A stretch of 43,153 bases of DNA from Chlorobiota bacterium (GTDB lineage: Bacteria > Bacteroidota > Ignavibacteria > Kapaibacteriales > NICIL-2), in NCBI GenBank assembly GCA_026415505.1, contig JAOAGY010000013.1:1-43153 (forward strand). The letters run 5' to 3'. Shown here piece by piece: positions 27,666-39,636 of the stretch. A program made the position numbers and the translations under genes. Each line of letters begins with the position of its first letter. The first letter of the stretch is position 1. The notes below the pieces were generated by a model, which was given only the letters and a program-made list of their open reading frames with translations, was not told the DNA's origin and made no database searches.

Positions 27666-28909
27666 AGGCTCTGCTCGCAGCGGCAACAATAGCAGCTCTC
27701 CTTCTGCTCGGCGCATGCAACGAACCGCCGACCGACGTCGGCAATGCGCTTGTGTACGACACAACCCACGCACGGCAGCTATCTTCTGACAACCTTCAGC
27801 TCATCGTCGCCACATCGGCAGTTTCGACGCCGAGCTATTTGTTCAACGCTGGCGTGCTGTTCATCGGGCGCACGCCGGACCTTCACGCCGCCACACTGCT
27901 GCGTTTTACGACGCTGCCCGATACGCTCGGATGGGTGGGCAGTCAAGACATTCTCGGTGCCAAATTGCTGCTGCGCCCGCATCGCTACGTCATCGGCGAC
28001 AGCGTCGCAAACGTGCTGGCGTTCACCGTCCATGAGCTGGTGCGTCCCTGGATCACCGCCGATACAGCAGGAAAGGTCGTCATCGAGCCGCGCTGGTACG
28101 ATCTGTTCTCGACCGACGGCGTGCCCAGCCCGCAGTATTTCGATCCGACGCCGCTGGCTGTCTTCGACGGCACGCAGAAAATTCCGCTCGCCGATTCGCT
28201 GGGGGACATCGAGGTACCGCTCACTGCCGACGGGCTGCAGCGCGTGGTGCGGTGGCTCCAAAAAATGCCCGATAGTGCCCAGCGCGTGACGATCTACGGC
28301 ATCGGCTTTGTGCCCAGCGCGACTTCTACCGTCGTGCGCGAGTTCGAAACGCAAACCGTCGGCAGTCCGTTCGGTGCATTGGTGCGGCTGCGCATTTACT
28401 ACCGGCGACGCGACGGCGCGACCGATTCGGTGCTCGTCTTTTCGGGCAACGATGCGACGTTCGTCCATGCAACGGCACCGGCAAACGGCACGTTGCCGGT
28501 TCAGTCGGTCGTGCGGTCGGACGTAGCGATGACGCTCGATCTGTCGTCCTTGCCGCCGCTGGATGCTGTGCTCAACGCGCAACTGGCGATCGCGACCGAT
28601 ACGACGCAACGGCTCGCCGGCAATAGCGGCATTCCGACGACGCTCGAGCTGGCGTACATCGACAGCACGACCAATCGTCAGTTCGGCTTCGTCGGCGGGC
28701 AAGTGGCAGGTTCGTCCCGCTTTGTCTTTCCGAACATCGGTCCGCTGGTGGACTACCTTCGCCAACGCAAGCAAGGACGGGGCACGGTGCTTTTCCGCTC
28801 GCGAAACTTCCGGCTGGAGCGACTGGTGCTCTACGGCGCCGACGCGCCCGACTCGTTGCGACCGCGTCTGGTGATCACGTACATTCCACGTCCGAACGCA
28901 CCGCGATGA
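27662..28909 (+). CDS. Predicted lipoprotein, conserved with downstream outer-membrane protein
   Basis: This encodes 415 residues beginning with a lipoprotein signal peptide (LLLLGAC, Cys19). The remainder is soluble and beta-rich, with two similar halves: each has an ALLRF or VRLRIYY-type strand and a segment resembling DNRLRE-type or carbohydrate-binding sandwiches (LGAKLLLRPHRY, RLVITYIP). No catalytic motif was recognised. The start overlaps the glgA stop and its own stop overlaps the next start by 4 nt, so the three genes are translated together. With the next gene it may form an envelope complex. Confidence 0.82.
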   Translation: MKALLAAATIAALLLLGACNEPPTDVGNALVYDTTHARQLSSDNLQLIVATSAVSTPSYLFNAGVLFIGRTPDLHAATLLRFTTLPDTLGWVGSQDILGAKLLLRPHRYVIGDSVANVLAFTVHELVRPWITADTAGKVVIEPRWYDLFSTDGVPSPQYFDPTPLAVFDGTQKIPLADSLGDIEVPLTADGLQRVVRWLQKMPDSAQRVTIYGIGFVPSATSTVVREFETQTVGSPFGALVRLRIYYRRRDGATDSVLVFSGNDATFVHATAPANGTLPVQSVVRSDVAMTLDLSSLPPLDAVLNAQLAIATDTTQRLAGNSGIPTTLELAYIDSTTNRQFGFVGGQVAGSSRFVFPNIGPLVDYLRQRKQGRGTVLFRSRNFRLERLVLYGADAPDSLRPRLVITYIPRPNAPR

Positions 28910-30135
28910 AACGCACCGCTGCAGTGCTCCTCTGTTGTGTCGCTGGCATACTGTGGGCGCAGGGCGGCGCCAACTACACGGCATTCGGTTTTGGGCAGCA
29001 GCGCACGACGTTCGGCGCCGCCTACGAAGGACTCGCCGGCGCTGCGTATGCGGTACCGTCGGACTACCTGTTCGGCATCGCCAATCCGGCGCTGTGGACG
29101 CAGGTGAAAACGACGCGGATTCAAGGCGGCTATCGCTTCAACCAACAGCGCATCGAACAAAGCGGCGCCGCTACTGCTCAGAACAACGGTAAGCTCGACG
29201 GTGCCGCGCTGCTGTTTGCCATCGATACCGGTCGCCAGATCGCTGCCAGCATCGGCGTGTTTCCCTCCTCGTCGGTCAACTACACGTCGCTGCGACGGTT
29301 CCAGATCGAGCTTCCCACTGTCGGCGTGCTCGACGGCAGCACGACCTATCGCGGCGGTGGGGGAATGGTCACGGCGTATGCCGGCGGCGCGACGCGCATC
29401 GCCCAAGGAGTCGCCGTCGGTGCCGCAGTGCTCTACGGCTTCGGGTTGATCAGCGATCAAACCGAAACGAACATCCAAAGCGAAGCGAGCCAGCGCGCCG
29501 TTTCCACGCAGAACGATCAGATCCAAACGCTCGGACTTCGCATCGGACTTTCCGCACAGACCACGAGCGGCTTCGGCGCGGGCATCGCAGCAACGATGTT
29601 CGGTCCACTGCGTGTCGAACGCATCCAGAACTACCAGAGCTTCCCGTCGGGGCAAACGACGCCGTCGTTCGACACGACGTTCGTCCAGCGAGTGTCGAGT
29701 TCGATGCCGATCGCTATCGGTGGCGGTGTGACGTACTCGCTGCGGCGGTGGTTCGTCACGCTCGACGGGGAGTGGTCACCATCGCAGGTCGTGACGTACC
29801 GCTATTCGCCGCTCGCCGAGCCGAGCCAAAGCTTTCGCCTCAGCTTGGCGGCGTCGTACCGCGGCAGTCGCAGTAGCGGCGCCTCGTTCGACGATCGCCT
29901 CACGCTCAGCGGTGGTGTGTTTCTGCAGCGACTGCCGGTGGCGATCGGTGGTCGTGCGCTCCAAGAGTACGGCGCCAGCGTCGGCATGCAAATACCGTTC
30001 GGCGGGGCAGCGATGATCGACGCTGCGCTCGTGGGGGGCATTCGCGGGAGCGGGTTGCCGGTGCGCGAGGAGTTTTTCCGCCTCAGCGTCACGCTCAGCG
30101 TCGGGGAAGTCTGGTTTGTGCCGTTCCGGCGCTAA
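28906..30135 (+). CDS. Predicted outer-membrane beta-barrel protein
   Basis: This encodes 409 residues with a signal peptide (MKRTAAVLLCCVAGILWAQ). Many alternating hydrophobic and glycine-rich strands follow (GGGMVTAYAGGATRI, GVAVGAAVLYGFGLI, FRLSLAASYRG), and the C-terminus ends in aromatic/Val-rich strands (VGEVWFVPFRR). An N-terminal SAF-like motif region (TTFGAAYEGLAGAAYAVPSD) recalls FadL/PorV-like barrels found in Bacteroidota. No specific transport role can be assigned. It is the last gene of the glgA operon and its stop overlaps the convergent sirtuin gene by 4 nt. Confidence 0.82.
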   Translation: MKRTAAVLLCCVAGILWAQGGANYTAFGFGQQRTTFGAAYEGLAGAAYAVPSDYLFGIANPALWTQVKTTRIQGGYRFNQQRIEQSGAATAQNNGKLDGAALLFAIDTGRQIAASIGVFPSSSVNYTSLRRFQIELPTVGVLDGSTTYRGGGGMVTAYAGGATRIAQGVAVGAAVLYGFGLISDQTETNIQSEASQRAVSTQNDQIQTLGLRIGLSAQTTSGFGAGIAATMFGPLRVERIQNYQSFPSGQTTPSFDTTFVQRVSSSMPIAIGGGVTYSLRRWFVTLDGEWSPSQVVTYRYSPLAEPSQSFRLSLAASYRGSRSSGASFDDRLTLSGGVFLQRLPVAIGGRALQEYGASVGMQIPFGGAAMIDAALVGGIRGSGLPVREEFFRLSVTLSVGEVWFVPFRR

Positions 30136-30890
30136 CGCTGGCGCAGTGCGGCGATCAGCTCGACCAGTGCGGGCATCGCCACGCCTGCCGGTTGGCGGAT
30201 CGCAGCATGGACGATCGTGCTCAGGTGCGTTGCCGTCGGATTGATCTCGATCAGCGTCGCGCCGCGTTCCCATGCCATCAGCGGGAGCGCCGCCGCTGGA
30301 TAGACTTCCGCCGAGGTACCGATGACGAAAAACACTTCCGCACGATGTGCCGCACGTTCGGCATCGGCGAGAACGTCGGCAGGGAGCATTTCGCCGAACC
30401 ACACGACCGAGGGACGAATCAACCCGCCGCATGCGGGGCAGCGCGGTGGCGCAGGAGCATCGGCATCGATCTCCTGGCGGTACGGTGTGCCGCAACGCGA
30501 GCAGTGGTTCTCCTCCAAATTCCCGTGCAGCTCCAGCACGCGCCGGCTCCCTGCGCGGTGATGCAGTCGGTCCACGTTCTGCGTGATGAGCGTCCAATCG
30601 GGCACAAGCGTTTCGAGCTGCGCCAGGGCAAAGTGCGCGGGGTTGGGGCGCACCGATTCGATGACGTGCCGGCGGTACTGGTACCACTGCCAGACTCGTT
30701 CGGGATTGGCTAAAAAGCCCTGCATGCTCGCCAGCTCTTCGGGGCGAAATTGTGCCCACAGTCCGTTCGGATCGCGGAACGTCGCCACACCGCTTTCGGC
30801 GGAAACGCCTGCGCCGGTCAGCGCAGCGAACCGCTCGGCGGTCGCCAGCCGTTCCTGCACATGCTCACCGAGCAGTTTCTCCAGCTCCAT
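30132..30890 (-). CDS. cobB: NAD-dependent protein deacylase, class III sirtuin
   Basis: This 252-residue SIR2-family enzyme removes acyl groups from lysines using NAD+. Visible features are GAGVSAESG (residues 26-34), the Tyr70-x-x-Arg73 pair of class III sirtuins that favour succinyl/malonyl groups, TQNVD (about 103-107), the catalytic His122 in LHGNL, and four zinc cysteines (130, 133, 151, 154). The start overlaps the end of the S9 peptidase gene by 26 nt, so both are likely on one transcript. Confidence 0.94.
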   Translation of the reverse strand: MELEKLLGEHVQERLATAERFAALTGAGVSAESGVATFRDPNGLWAQFRPEELASMQGFLANPERVWQWYQYRRHVIESVRPNPAHFALAQLETLVPDWTLITQNVDRLHHRAGSRRVLELHGNLEENHCSRCGTPYRQEIDADAPAPPRCPACGGLIRPSVVWFGEMLPADVLADAERAAHRAEVFFVIGTSAEVYPAAALPLMAWERGATLIEINPTATHLSTIVHAAIRQPAGVAMPALVELIAALRQR

Positions 30891-32730
30891 TGCAAACGCG
30901 CCCGCCTAAGTGTTCCGCCAGAAAGCGTTCGATCGTGCGATACATCCACACGCGGTTGCGCTCGTCGAGGAAGCCGTGCCCTTCGTCGTCGCGGACGTGG
31001 TATTCGACCGGGATGCCGCGCGAGCGAAGCGCTTCGACGATCTGATCGGACTCGGCTTTGTTGACACGCGGATCGTTGGCGCCCTGGAAAACCAGCAGCG
31101 GAGCGGTGATTTTGTCGGCATGAAAAACGGGCGAGACCTGGCGAAGCATCTCTTCCTCGGTTTCGACGCTGCCGATCATTTCGTCCATCATCTGGCTCAG
31201 CGGAGTCCAGTAGGGCGGGATCGTCTTGCGGAAGGTGATGAGATTCGACACACCGACGATGTCCACGCCGCAGCGGTAGAGTTCGGGAGTGAACGCCAGA
31301 CCAGCCAGCACCGCATAGCCGCCGTAGCTACCGCCGACGATTCCGATGCGCTCGGGATCGGCGACGCCGTTGGAAACCAGCCACCGAACGCCATCGGTGA
31401 TGTCGTCCTGCATGGCGCGTCCCCACTGTTTGAACGAAGCCTCCCAAAAGCGCCGCCCATAGCCGGTCGAACCGCGATAGTTCATTTGGAGCACGCCGTA
31501 GCCACGATTGGCGAAGAGCTGCACGGCGGGATTGAATCCCCATTCGTCGCGCGTCCAGGGTCCGCCGTGCGGGAACACCACCAGCGGCATCGGTTTGGCG
31601 CGCTCCCGCGGCAGCGTCAAGTAGCCACGGATGAGCAACCCATCGCGGCTGCGATACTGGATCGGCTGCATCGGTGCCAGTTCGTCGGCAGAAAGATGCG
31701 GCATCGAGCGTCCCAATTCGATGAGCGTGCCGGCGGCAGCATCGAGCAGGTAGTACATCGGCGGGTACCTGTCGGCGTATGCGACCACGACGAACGACTG
31801 TTCGTCGAGCGACCAATCAGCCAAGAGCACCGAGACAGTCTCGCCGAGTCGAGCAGCGATTTGTCCGGAGGCGTGATCCCACAGCGCTTGCCAGTCGGGA
31901 TGCAGCATCACGTACTCGCGTCGCCAGCCCACGTACACAGCGGCAACCGGTCGTTGCAACTTTCGCGAGTAGAGGATGTCCTCCATGTCGTAGGTGTCGC
32001 TGGCGGCGACGAGTTCTTCTTCGCGGAGCGTGTCGGGATCGAACACGTACACGGCAGCCGTATCGCGTCCGCGGTTGGAGAGCACGTAGAACCGGCGGCC
32101 GTCGGCAGCGAAGCGCAAGGGATGGAGCTGTGTGCGGAAATTCGTCGTGAGCAGCTCGGCGAACGGCTCGTCGGAGCGGTCGCGATAGAGCAGCGTGTGG
32201 TTGGCGCCGTCGGTGCGGACGGCAATGCGGACGTTGCCGTCGTCGTCGGCGAGCCAACCAGTCACACCGCCGGGATTTTCGGCGACGAGCGAGAGCTCGC
32301 CGCTGGCAAGATCGAGCGCATAGACGTCGAAGAGCTGCCGTGTGCGCCCGTTGTGTGTGACGAGCATGCGATCGGGATGCAGCGGCAGCGTCGCCAAAAT
32401 GCCGGCGCGCACGCCGCCGGCGGGAGTGCACAATCGCGGGGATGCATCCGCGCCGATGTCGAGCAGGTAGAGTTGGAAGTTTTCGTCGCCGCCGGTGTCG
32501 CGCAAGAAGGCGATCGTGCGGTCGTTTGCCCAGCGGAGGTGCTGGATGCTTCGCTCGCGTTCGTCGGTGACGAAGCGCCCGGCGCCGGTGGCGACGTCGT
32601 AGAGCCAGACGTTGAGGACACCATCGCGCGGCGCCAGCCATGCCAGGTGGCGTCCGTCGGGTGCGATGCGGACCTGCGAGATCGCCGGAAAGCGAAACAG
32701 TTCTTCTGCCGGTATGCACCGAACAGGCAT
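30865..32730 (-). CDS. S9-family (prolyl oligopeptidase-like) serine peptidase
   Basis: This encodes 621 residues. The ATG at 32730 follows GGAG at proper distance; the open frame further upstream runs into the divergent promoter region. An N-terminal beta-propeller (WD40-like/PD40 strands such as IAPDGRHLAWLA) is followed by an alpha/beta-hydrolase domain with HGGPWTRDEW, the nucleophile in GGSYGGYAV (about Ser468), NDPRV (Asp553) and DEGHGF (His585). No signal peptide is evident, so it is probably cytoplasmic. It resembles acylaminoacyl-peptidase/dipeptidyl-peptidase types. A TATATTTG box lies 32 nt upstream. Confidence 0.94.
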   Translation of the reverse strand: MPVRCIPAEELFRFPAISQVRIAPDGRHLAWLAPRDGVLNVWLYDVATGAGRFVTDERERSIQHLRWANDRTIAFLRDTGGDENFQLYLLDIGADASPRLCTPAGGVRAGILATLPLHPDRMLVTHNGRTRQLFDVYALDLASGELSLVAENPGGVTGWLADDDGNVRIAVRTDGANHTLLYRDRSDEPFAELLTTNFRTQLHPLRFAADGRRFYVLSNRGRDTAAVYVFDPDTLREEELVAASDTYDMEDILYSRKLQRPVAAVYVGWRREYVMLHPDWQALWDHASGQIAARLGETVSVLLADWSLDEQSFVVVAYADRYPPMYYLLDAAAGTLIELGRSMPHLSADELAPMQPIQYRSRDGLLIRGYLTLPRERAKPMPLVVFPHGGPWTRDEWGFNPAVQLFANRGYGVLQMNYRGSTGYGRRFWEASFKQWGRAMQDDITDGVRWLVSNGVADPERIGIVGGSYGGYAVLAGLAFTPELYRCGVDIVGVSNLITFRKTIPPYWTPLSQMMDEMIGSVETEEEMLRQVSPVFHADKITAPLLVFQGANDPRVNKAESDQIVEALRSRGIPVEYHVRDDEGHGFLDERNRVWMYRTIERFLAEHLGGRVCNGAGETAR

Positions 32731-32762
32731 CGTGTGCTCCGAATTGTGGACACAGCAGGCGG

Positions 32763-32770
32763 CAAATATA
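32763..32770 (-). promoter_or_regulatory. Candidate -7 box for the S9 peptidase-sirtuin operon
   Basis: The minus strand reads TATATTTG, an exact TAnnTTTG match, 32 nt before the S9 start in the 106-nt divergent gap. Confidence 0.5.
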
Positions 32771-32836
32771 GAAGGCTGCCGGTGACGAGCCGAAGCGGTT
32801 CGTATTTTCGGCGCACCTTTTGCAACGGTTGTTTGC

Positions 32837-33775
32837 ATGTGTCGCTTCGTCGCCTACATCGGACCGCCGATTTTAGCCAACGACCTTCTCTACAAGCCGC
32901 GCAATTCGCTCGTGGTCGCCCAGAGCGTCAATGCCGGTGAGATGTCCGTTGCCGTCAATGGCGACGGCTTCGGCGTCGGCTGGTACGTTCCCGAACTCGA
33001 CAGCGAGCCGTGTGTGTTTCGTTCGATCAAGCCGGCATGGAGCGATGCGAACCTGCGCAACTTGGCGCGCAAGATTTACTCGCCGCTCATTTTCGCGCAC
33101 ATTCGCGCGGCAACCCCCGGCTTTCCGGTCGAGGAGGTCAATTCGCATCCGTTCATGTGCGGCAAGCTCATGTTCATGCACAACGGCATGATCGGCGGCT
33201 TCCGCGAGATTCGGCGCAAGCTGCTGCGCATGCTCGGCGACGTTGCCTACGATGCGATTTTGGGTTCGACCGATTCGGAACACTTTTTCGGGCTGGTGCT
33301 CAATCATATCGAGGACCCCTGGGGCGACGTCAGTTGCGACGACATGGTCTATGCGCTCCATCGTGCGCTCGACGATTTGAGCACACTCTTGATCGAAGCC
33401 GGCGTTCGGCAACACTCGTACCTGAACGTCGCGCTGACCAACGGCACGAGCATCGTCGCACTCCGGTACACGACCAATCCCGACGTTCAGCCGGCATCGC
33501 TCTACTACGCGCTCGGTCGGCGCTACAACTGCGAGGTGGACGGTTGCGTGGTCGAGCCGATGCCCGACGGCAAACGACCGGTGATGGTCATCATCGCCTC
33601 GGAACCGATCACTGCGCGGCGAACCGACTGGATCAAGGTCGAACGCAATGCGATGATGATCGTGGACGAAGCCTTGCGCATCCGCTTCGAATCGGTCGAG
33701 TTGCCGTTCGAGCGGGCGTTTTACGATTACGAGCACGACGAAGAACACGACGATGCTCGCTCGCGTCCGTCATGA
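32837..33775 (+). CDS. Class II glutamine amidotransferase (YafJ/EgtC-like)
   Basis: This 312-residue Ntn-hydrolase carries a catalytic N-terminal cysteine (MCRFVAYIG, Cys2 after Met removal). Family segments include NGDGFGVGWY, FAHIRAATPGFPVEEVNSHPF and MFMHNGMIGGF. The family resembles YafJ and the EgtC enzyme of ergothioneine synthesis, which release ammonia or cleave a gamma-glutamyl bond; without egt neighbours the substrate is open. A near-match box (TATTTTCG) lies upstream in the gap shared with the S9 gene. Downstream begins the second hairpin-repeat cluster. Confidence 0.92.
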   Translation: MCRFVAYIGPPILANDLLYKPRNSLVVAQSVNAGEMSVAVNGDGFGVGWYVPELDSEPCVFRSIKPAWSDANLRNLARKIYSPLIFAHIRAATPGFPVEEVNSHPFMCGKLMFMHNGMIGGFREIRRKLLRMLGDVAYDAILGSTDSEHFFGLVLNHIEDPWGDVSCDDMVYALHRALDDLSTLLIEAGVRQHSYLNVALTNGTSIVALRYTTNPDVQPASLYYALGRRYNCEVDGCVVEPMPDGKRPVMVIIASEPITARRTDWIKVERNAMMIVDEALRIRFESVELPFERAFYDYEHDEEHDDARSRPS

Positions 33776-33801
33776 CGGGCGGAAGGCATGCGCCGCAGCC
33801 C

Positions 33802-34011
33802 GTCACCCTGAACTTGTTTCAGGGTCTTTGGCGAGATGCCGAAACGAGTTCGGCATGACGAGCATTGCAGCCTGTCACCCCGAACTTGTTTCGGGGTCTC
33901 ATCCTCCTCGCCGTCACCCTGAACTTGTTTCAGGGTCTTGTGTGAGATGCCGAAACAAGTTCGGCATGACGGACAGGAGTGCGAGAGATGCTGAAACGAG
34001 TTCAGCATGAC
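33802..34011. repeat. Second cluster of six REP-like hairpin repeats
   Basis: Copies lie at 33802-33827, 33835-33859, 33874-33899, 33913-33938, 33946-33970 and 33987-34011. Stems vary with pairing kept: ACCCTGAA/TTCAGGGT, ATGCCGAA/TTCGGCAT, ACCCCGAA/TTCGGGGT, ATGCTGAA/TTCAGCAT. The first five form alternating inverted pairs. It is the same family as at 1-330. It fills most of the 397-nt gap between the glutamine amidotransferase and nuoL genes. Confidence 0.85.
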
Positions 34012-34116
34012 GGTGAAGCGTCGGCATGACGATGAAATGTCGGCATGACGGTGAAACGTCGGCATGACGGTGAAATGTCGGCGTGGCGGTGAAACGCCAG
34101 CATGGCGGTGAAACGG
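34003..34116. repeat. Six-unit 19-bp tandem repeat
   Basis: Six head-to-tail units of 19 bp start at 34003, 34022, 34041, 34060, 34079 and 34098; the consensus is CGGCATGACGGTGAAATGT with 1-5 changes per unit. The first unit overlaps the right arm of the last hairpin repeat, and CGGCATGAC is that arm, so the array probably grew from a hairpin end. It ends about 56 nt before nuoL; positions 34117-34172 hold only the nuoL leader. Confidence 0.9.
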
Positions 34117-34172
34117 TAGAACAGCCTGCGTGGCTGTCGCGTCAGTGGTCAAAACATTTTTGCGCGTGACGT

Positions 34173-36128
34173 ATGGCAGAACTCATCGGTTTGATTGTCG
34201 CGTTTCCTCTGATTGGCTTTCTGCTGATCGGTCTCGGTGGTCGCCGGCTGGGGTCGGAGCGCACGATCGGTGCGATTGCATCGGGTGCGGTCGTGCTCAG
34301 CTTCGCAGCGGCAGTGTGGCTTCTGGTCGAATTGCTCGGGCGAGCGCCGAAGGATCGAACAATCGTGCTGCGGCTCTACTCCTGGATCGCAGCCGGTCAG
34401 TTCAGCGCCGAGATGGCATGGCGCTTCGATCAACTCTCGGCGGTGTTCGTGCTGGTCGTCACCGGCGTGGGCTTTTTGATTCACGTCTATGCGATCGGCT
34501 ACATGCACGGCGATCGCTCGTTCCCACGCTTTTTCGCGTACTTGAACCTGTTCATCTTCATGATGCTCAACCTGGTGTTGGGCGATAACCTGCTGGTGAC
34601 GTTTCTCGGTTGGGAAGGCGTGGGATTGGCGTCGTACTTGTTGATCGGTTTCTGGTGGGACCAGCGCTTCGAGGGAGTGCGCATCACCTGGACCGGCGAT
34701 GCCGCGATGAAAGCGTTCGTGGTCAACCGCATCGGCGATTTCGGCATGCTCGTGGCGATGTTTCTGCTGGTGCTCTATGCCGGAACGCTCCGCTACGAGG
34801 AGATCGGCGATGCGGTGCTGCGCGGAACGGTCATTCCGCCGCACATCGTCACGCTCATTGCGCTGGGGTTGTTTTTAGGATGCACCGGGAAATCGGCGCA
34901 AATTCCGCTGGCGGTTTGGTTGCCCGACGCGATGGCAGGTCCGACGCCCGTTTCGGCGCTCATTCACGCAGCGACGATGGTCACCAGCGGCATTTTCCTC
35001 ATCTCGCGCATGAACGTGCTTTTTGCTGCCTCGCCCGACGCCATGGCAGTCGTCGCAGCGATCGGCATCGCGACGGCGTTTTTTGCAGCGACGATCGGAC
35101 TGGTGCAGAACGACATCAAAAAAGTGCTCGCGTATTCGACCGTCTCGCAGCTCGGTTTCATGTTCACCGCGCTCGGCGTTGGTGCGTTCGTGGCGGGTGT
35201 GTTTCACGTCGTCACGCATGCGTTCTTCAAAGCGTTGCTCTTTTTGGGTGCCGGCTCGGTCATCCACGCGTTGCACCACGAGCAGGACATCCAACGCATG
35301 GGCGGGCTGGCGCGCTACATGCCGCGCACGCACTGGACGTTCCTGGTCGGCGCGCTGGCGATCGCGGGCATTTTCCCCTTGAGCGGCTTTTTCTCGAAAG
35401 ACGAAATCCTCTGGAACGCGTTTCTCCACGGCGGTCCGTGGCTGTGGGCGATCGGCGTGACGGCAGCGTTCTGCACGGCGTTCTACATGTTTCGGCTGTA
35501 CTACCTGGTCTTCCACAACACCGAGCGTTTCGACCGTCACCACATGCCGCACGAATCGCCGGCGGTGATGACTGTGCCGCTGGTGGTGTTGGCGGTGCTG
35601 TCGGCGATCGGCGGTGTGCTCGGCGTGCCTGCAGCGATCGGCGGCGGGGTGTTCCCGCACGTGCTGGAAAACTGGCTGGAGCCGGTGTTCGCCGGTAGTG
35701 CGCAGCTTTTGGCGCGCCAGGAGCACCACGCCTCGCATGCGCTCGAATACGCGTTCATGGCGGCGTCGCTCGGCGTGGCACTGGCGGGCATCGCACTGGC
35801 GACGAAATTCTACCGTCGCGAAAGCCAGGCACCCGCGCGACTTGCCGAACGTTTCGGCTGGCTCTACCGCGTGTTGTGGCGGAAGTATTTTGTCGACGAG
35901 TTCTACTACGCGACGGTCGTCGATCCGATCTACCGGCTTTCGGTGCAAGTGCTCTGGCGCATCACCGATGTGGCGATCGTCGATGGTGCGGTCAACGGCA
36001 TCGCGCGACTGGTCGGACGGATCGGCGAGAGCGTCCGTCGCCTTCAGACCGGCTACGCCCAGAGCTATGCCGTGCTGATGATGGCGGGCATCGTGGCGAT
36101 CGTGTGGTATCTGGCGAGCGGTCGCTGA
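34173..36128 (+). CDS. nuoL: NADH-quinone oxidoreductase subunit L
   Basis: This 651-residue polytopic protein is the distal proton-pumping antiporter-like subunit of respiratory complex I. Signatures include [17 protein letters not shown] with the key glutamate, the discontinuous-helix lysine region [38 protein letters not shown], and [19 protein letters not shown]. The long C-terminal lateral helix region is present, so the gene looks complete. Unusually, neither nuoK upstream nor nuoM downstream is adjacent; the upstream gap is filled with repeats and 35 nt downstream a type I restriction operon begins. Confidence 0.95.
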   Translation: MAELIGLIVAFPLIGFLLIGLGGRRLGSERTIGAIASGAVVLSFAAAVWLLVELLGRAPKDRTIVLRLYSWIAAGQFSAEMAWRFDQLSAVFVLVVTGVGFLIHVYAIGYMHGDRSFPRFFAYLNLFIFMMLNLVLGDNLLVTFLGWEGVGLASYLLIGFWWDQRFEGVRITWTGDAAMKAFVVNRIGDFGMLVAMFLLVLYAGTLRYEEIGDAVLRGTVIPPHIVTLIALGLFLGCTGKSAQIPLAVWLPDAMAGPTPVSALIHAATMVTSGIFLISRMNVLFAASPDAMAVVAAIGIATAFFAATIGLVQNDIKKVLAYSTVSQLGFMFTALGVGAFVAGVFHVVTHAFFKALLFLGAGSVIHALHHEQDIQRMGGLARYMPRTHWTFLVGALAIAGIFPLSGFFSKDEILWNAFLHGGPWLWAIGVTAAFCTAFYMFRLYYLVFHNTERFDRHHMPHESPAVMTVPLVVLAVLSAIGGVLGVPAAIGGGVFPHVLENWLEPVFAGSAQLLARQEHHASHALEYAFMAASLGVALAGIALATKFYRRESQAPARLAERFGWLYRVLWRKYFVDEFYYATVVDPIYRLSVQVLWRITDVAIVDGAVNGIARLVGRIGESVRRLQTGYAQSYAVLMMAGIVAIVWYLASGR

Positions 36129-36163
36129 AAAGCGAGGGCGCCGCAGAGTAGCAGTCCGAACCG

Positions 36164-39028
<2,865 letters not shown>

Positions 39029-39032
<4 letters not shown>

Positions 39033-39616
39033 AATACAACCCCGACAAACACCACCGCCGCAGCGTTCGCCTGAAGGGGTACGACTACACCCAGGCGGGG
39101 GCGTATTTCATCACCATATGCACGCAGAATCGCGAATGTTTGTTTGGGGATGTGGTGGACGGGGAAATGCGGTTGAATGAAATTGGCCTGATTGTCCGGG
39201 ATGAATGGTTGAAAACGGCCATTTTGCGGCCGTCCGTGGTATTGGATGAATACGTTGTGATGCCCAATCATATCCACGGCGTCATCATCATCACCGATGA
39301 TTGTAGGGGCACGTTGCACGGTAGGGGCACGTTGCACGGTAGGGGCACGTTGCAACGTGCCCCTACCATTGAACAATTCGGCAAACCCACGTCGAATTCC
39401 ATTCCGACAATCGTTCGTTTATTCAAATCCGCCACAACCAAACGCATCAACGAACACCGCGGCACGCCCGGTATGCCCGTTTGGCAACGCAATTATTACG
39501 AACACATCATCCGCAACGATGCATCCCTGAATCGCATTCGCCAATACATCGTGAATAACCCCATAAAATGGGGATTGGATAGGGAAAATCCGGTTGTCGG
39601 GGTGGGGTTGGAATAG
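39029..39616 (+). CDS. REP-associated tyrosine transposase (RAYT, Y1/HUH family)
   Basis: This encodes 195 residues starting at a GTG that overlaps the hsdS stop (GTGA), with GGAG about 8 nt upstream. It has the RAYT N-terminus ([25 protein letters not shown]), the HUH motif in MPNHIHGVI, and the C-terminal [23 protein letters not shown] segment holding the expected catalytic tyrosine region. Between them is a low-complexity insertion ([22 protein letters not shown]) encoded by REP-like palindromic DNA at 39303-39367. Base composition is lower in GC than in hsdM and hsdR, pointing to separate acquisition. Its placement inside an hsd operon is not rare for accessory genes, but its cognate-like repeats also occur inside hsdR. 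Confidence 0.92.
39303..39367. repeat. REP-like array with a perfect palindrome, inside the RAYT gene
   Basis: Two direct 18-bp units (39303-39320, 39321-39338) with the left half GTAGGGGCACGTTG are followed by a full palindrome at 39339-39366 (half-site GTAGGGGCACGTTG and its complement), extended by one more pair to 39338-39367. The 18-bp units equal six codons, so the reading frame of the transposase is kept. Confidence 0.9.
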
Positions 39617-39636
39617 GCCCCCACGAGAGGTCAGTT

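Noticed and set aside
30910-32940. 676-residue plus-strand open frame
   Set aside because: It lies antisense to the S9 peptidase, whose catalytic motifs are clear; the antisense translation has shadow-like composition. Similar antisense frames over nuoL, glgA, hsdR, the PorZ-like gene and the second M16 gene were rejected for the same reason.
34003-34116. CRISPR or coding repeat
   Set aside because: The 19-bp units are directly adjacent with no spacers, and 19 is not a multiple of three, so neither CRISPR nor a protein repeat fits.
33727-34152. 141-residue minus-strand frame made of repeated THFGIS/KTLKQVQGD peptides
   Set aside because: It is only the translation of the hairpin and tandem repeats and has no start signal or family.
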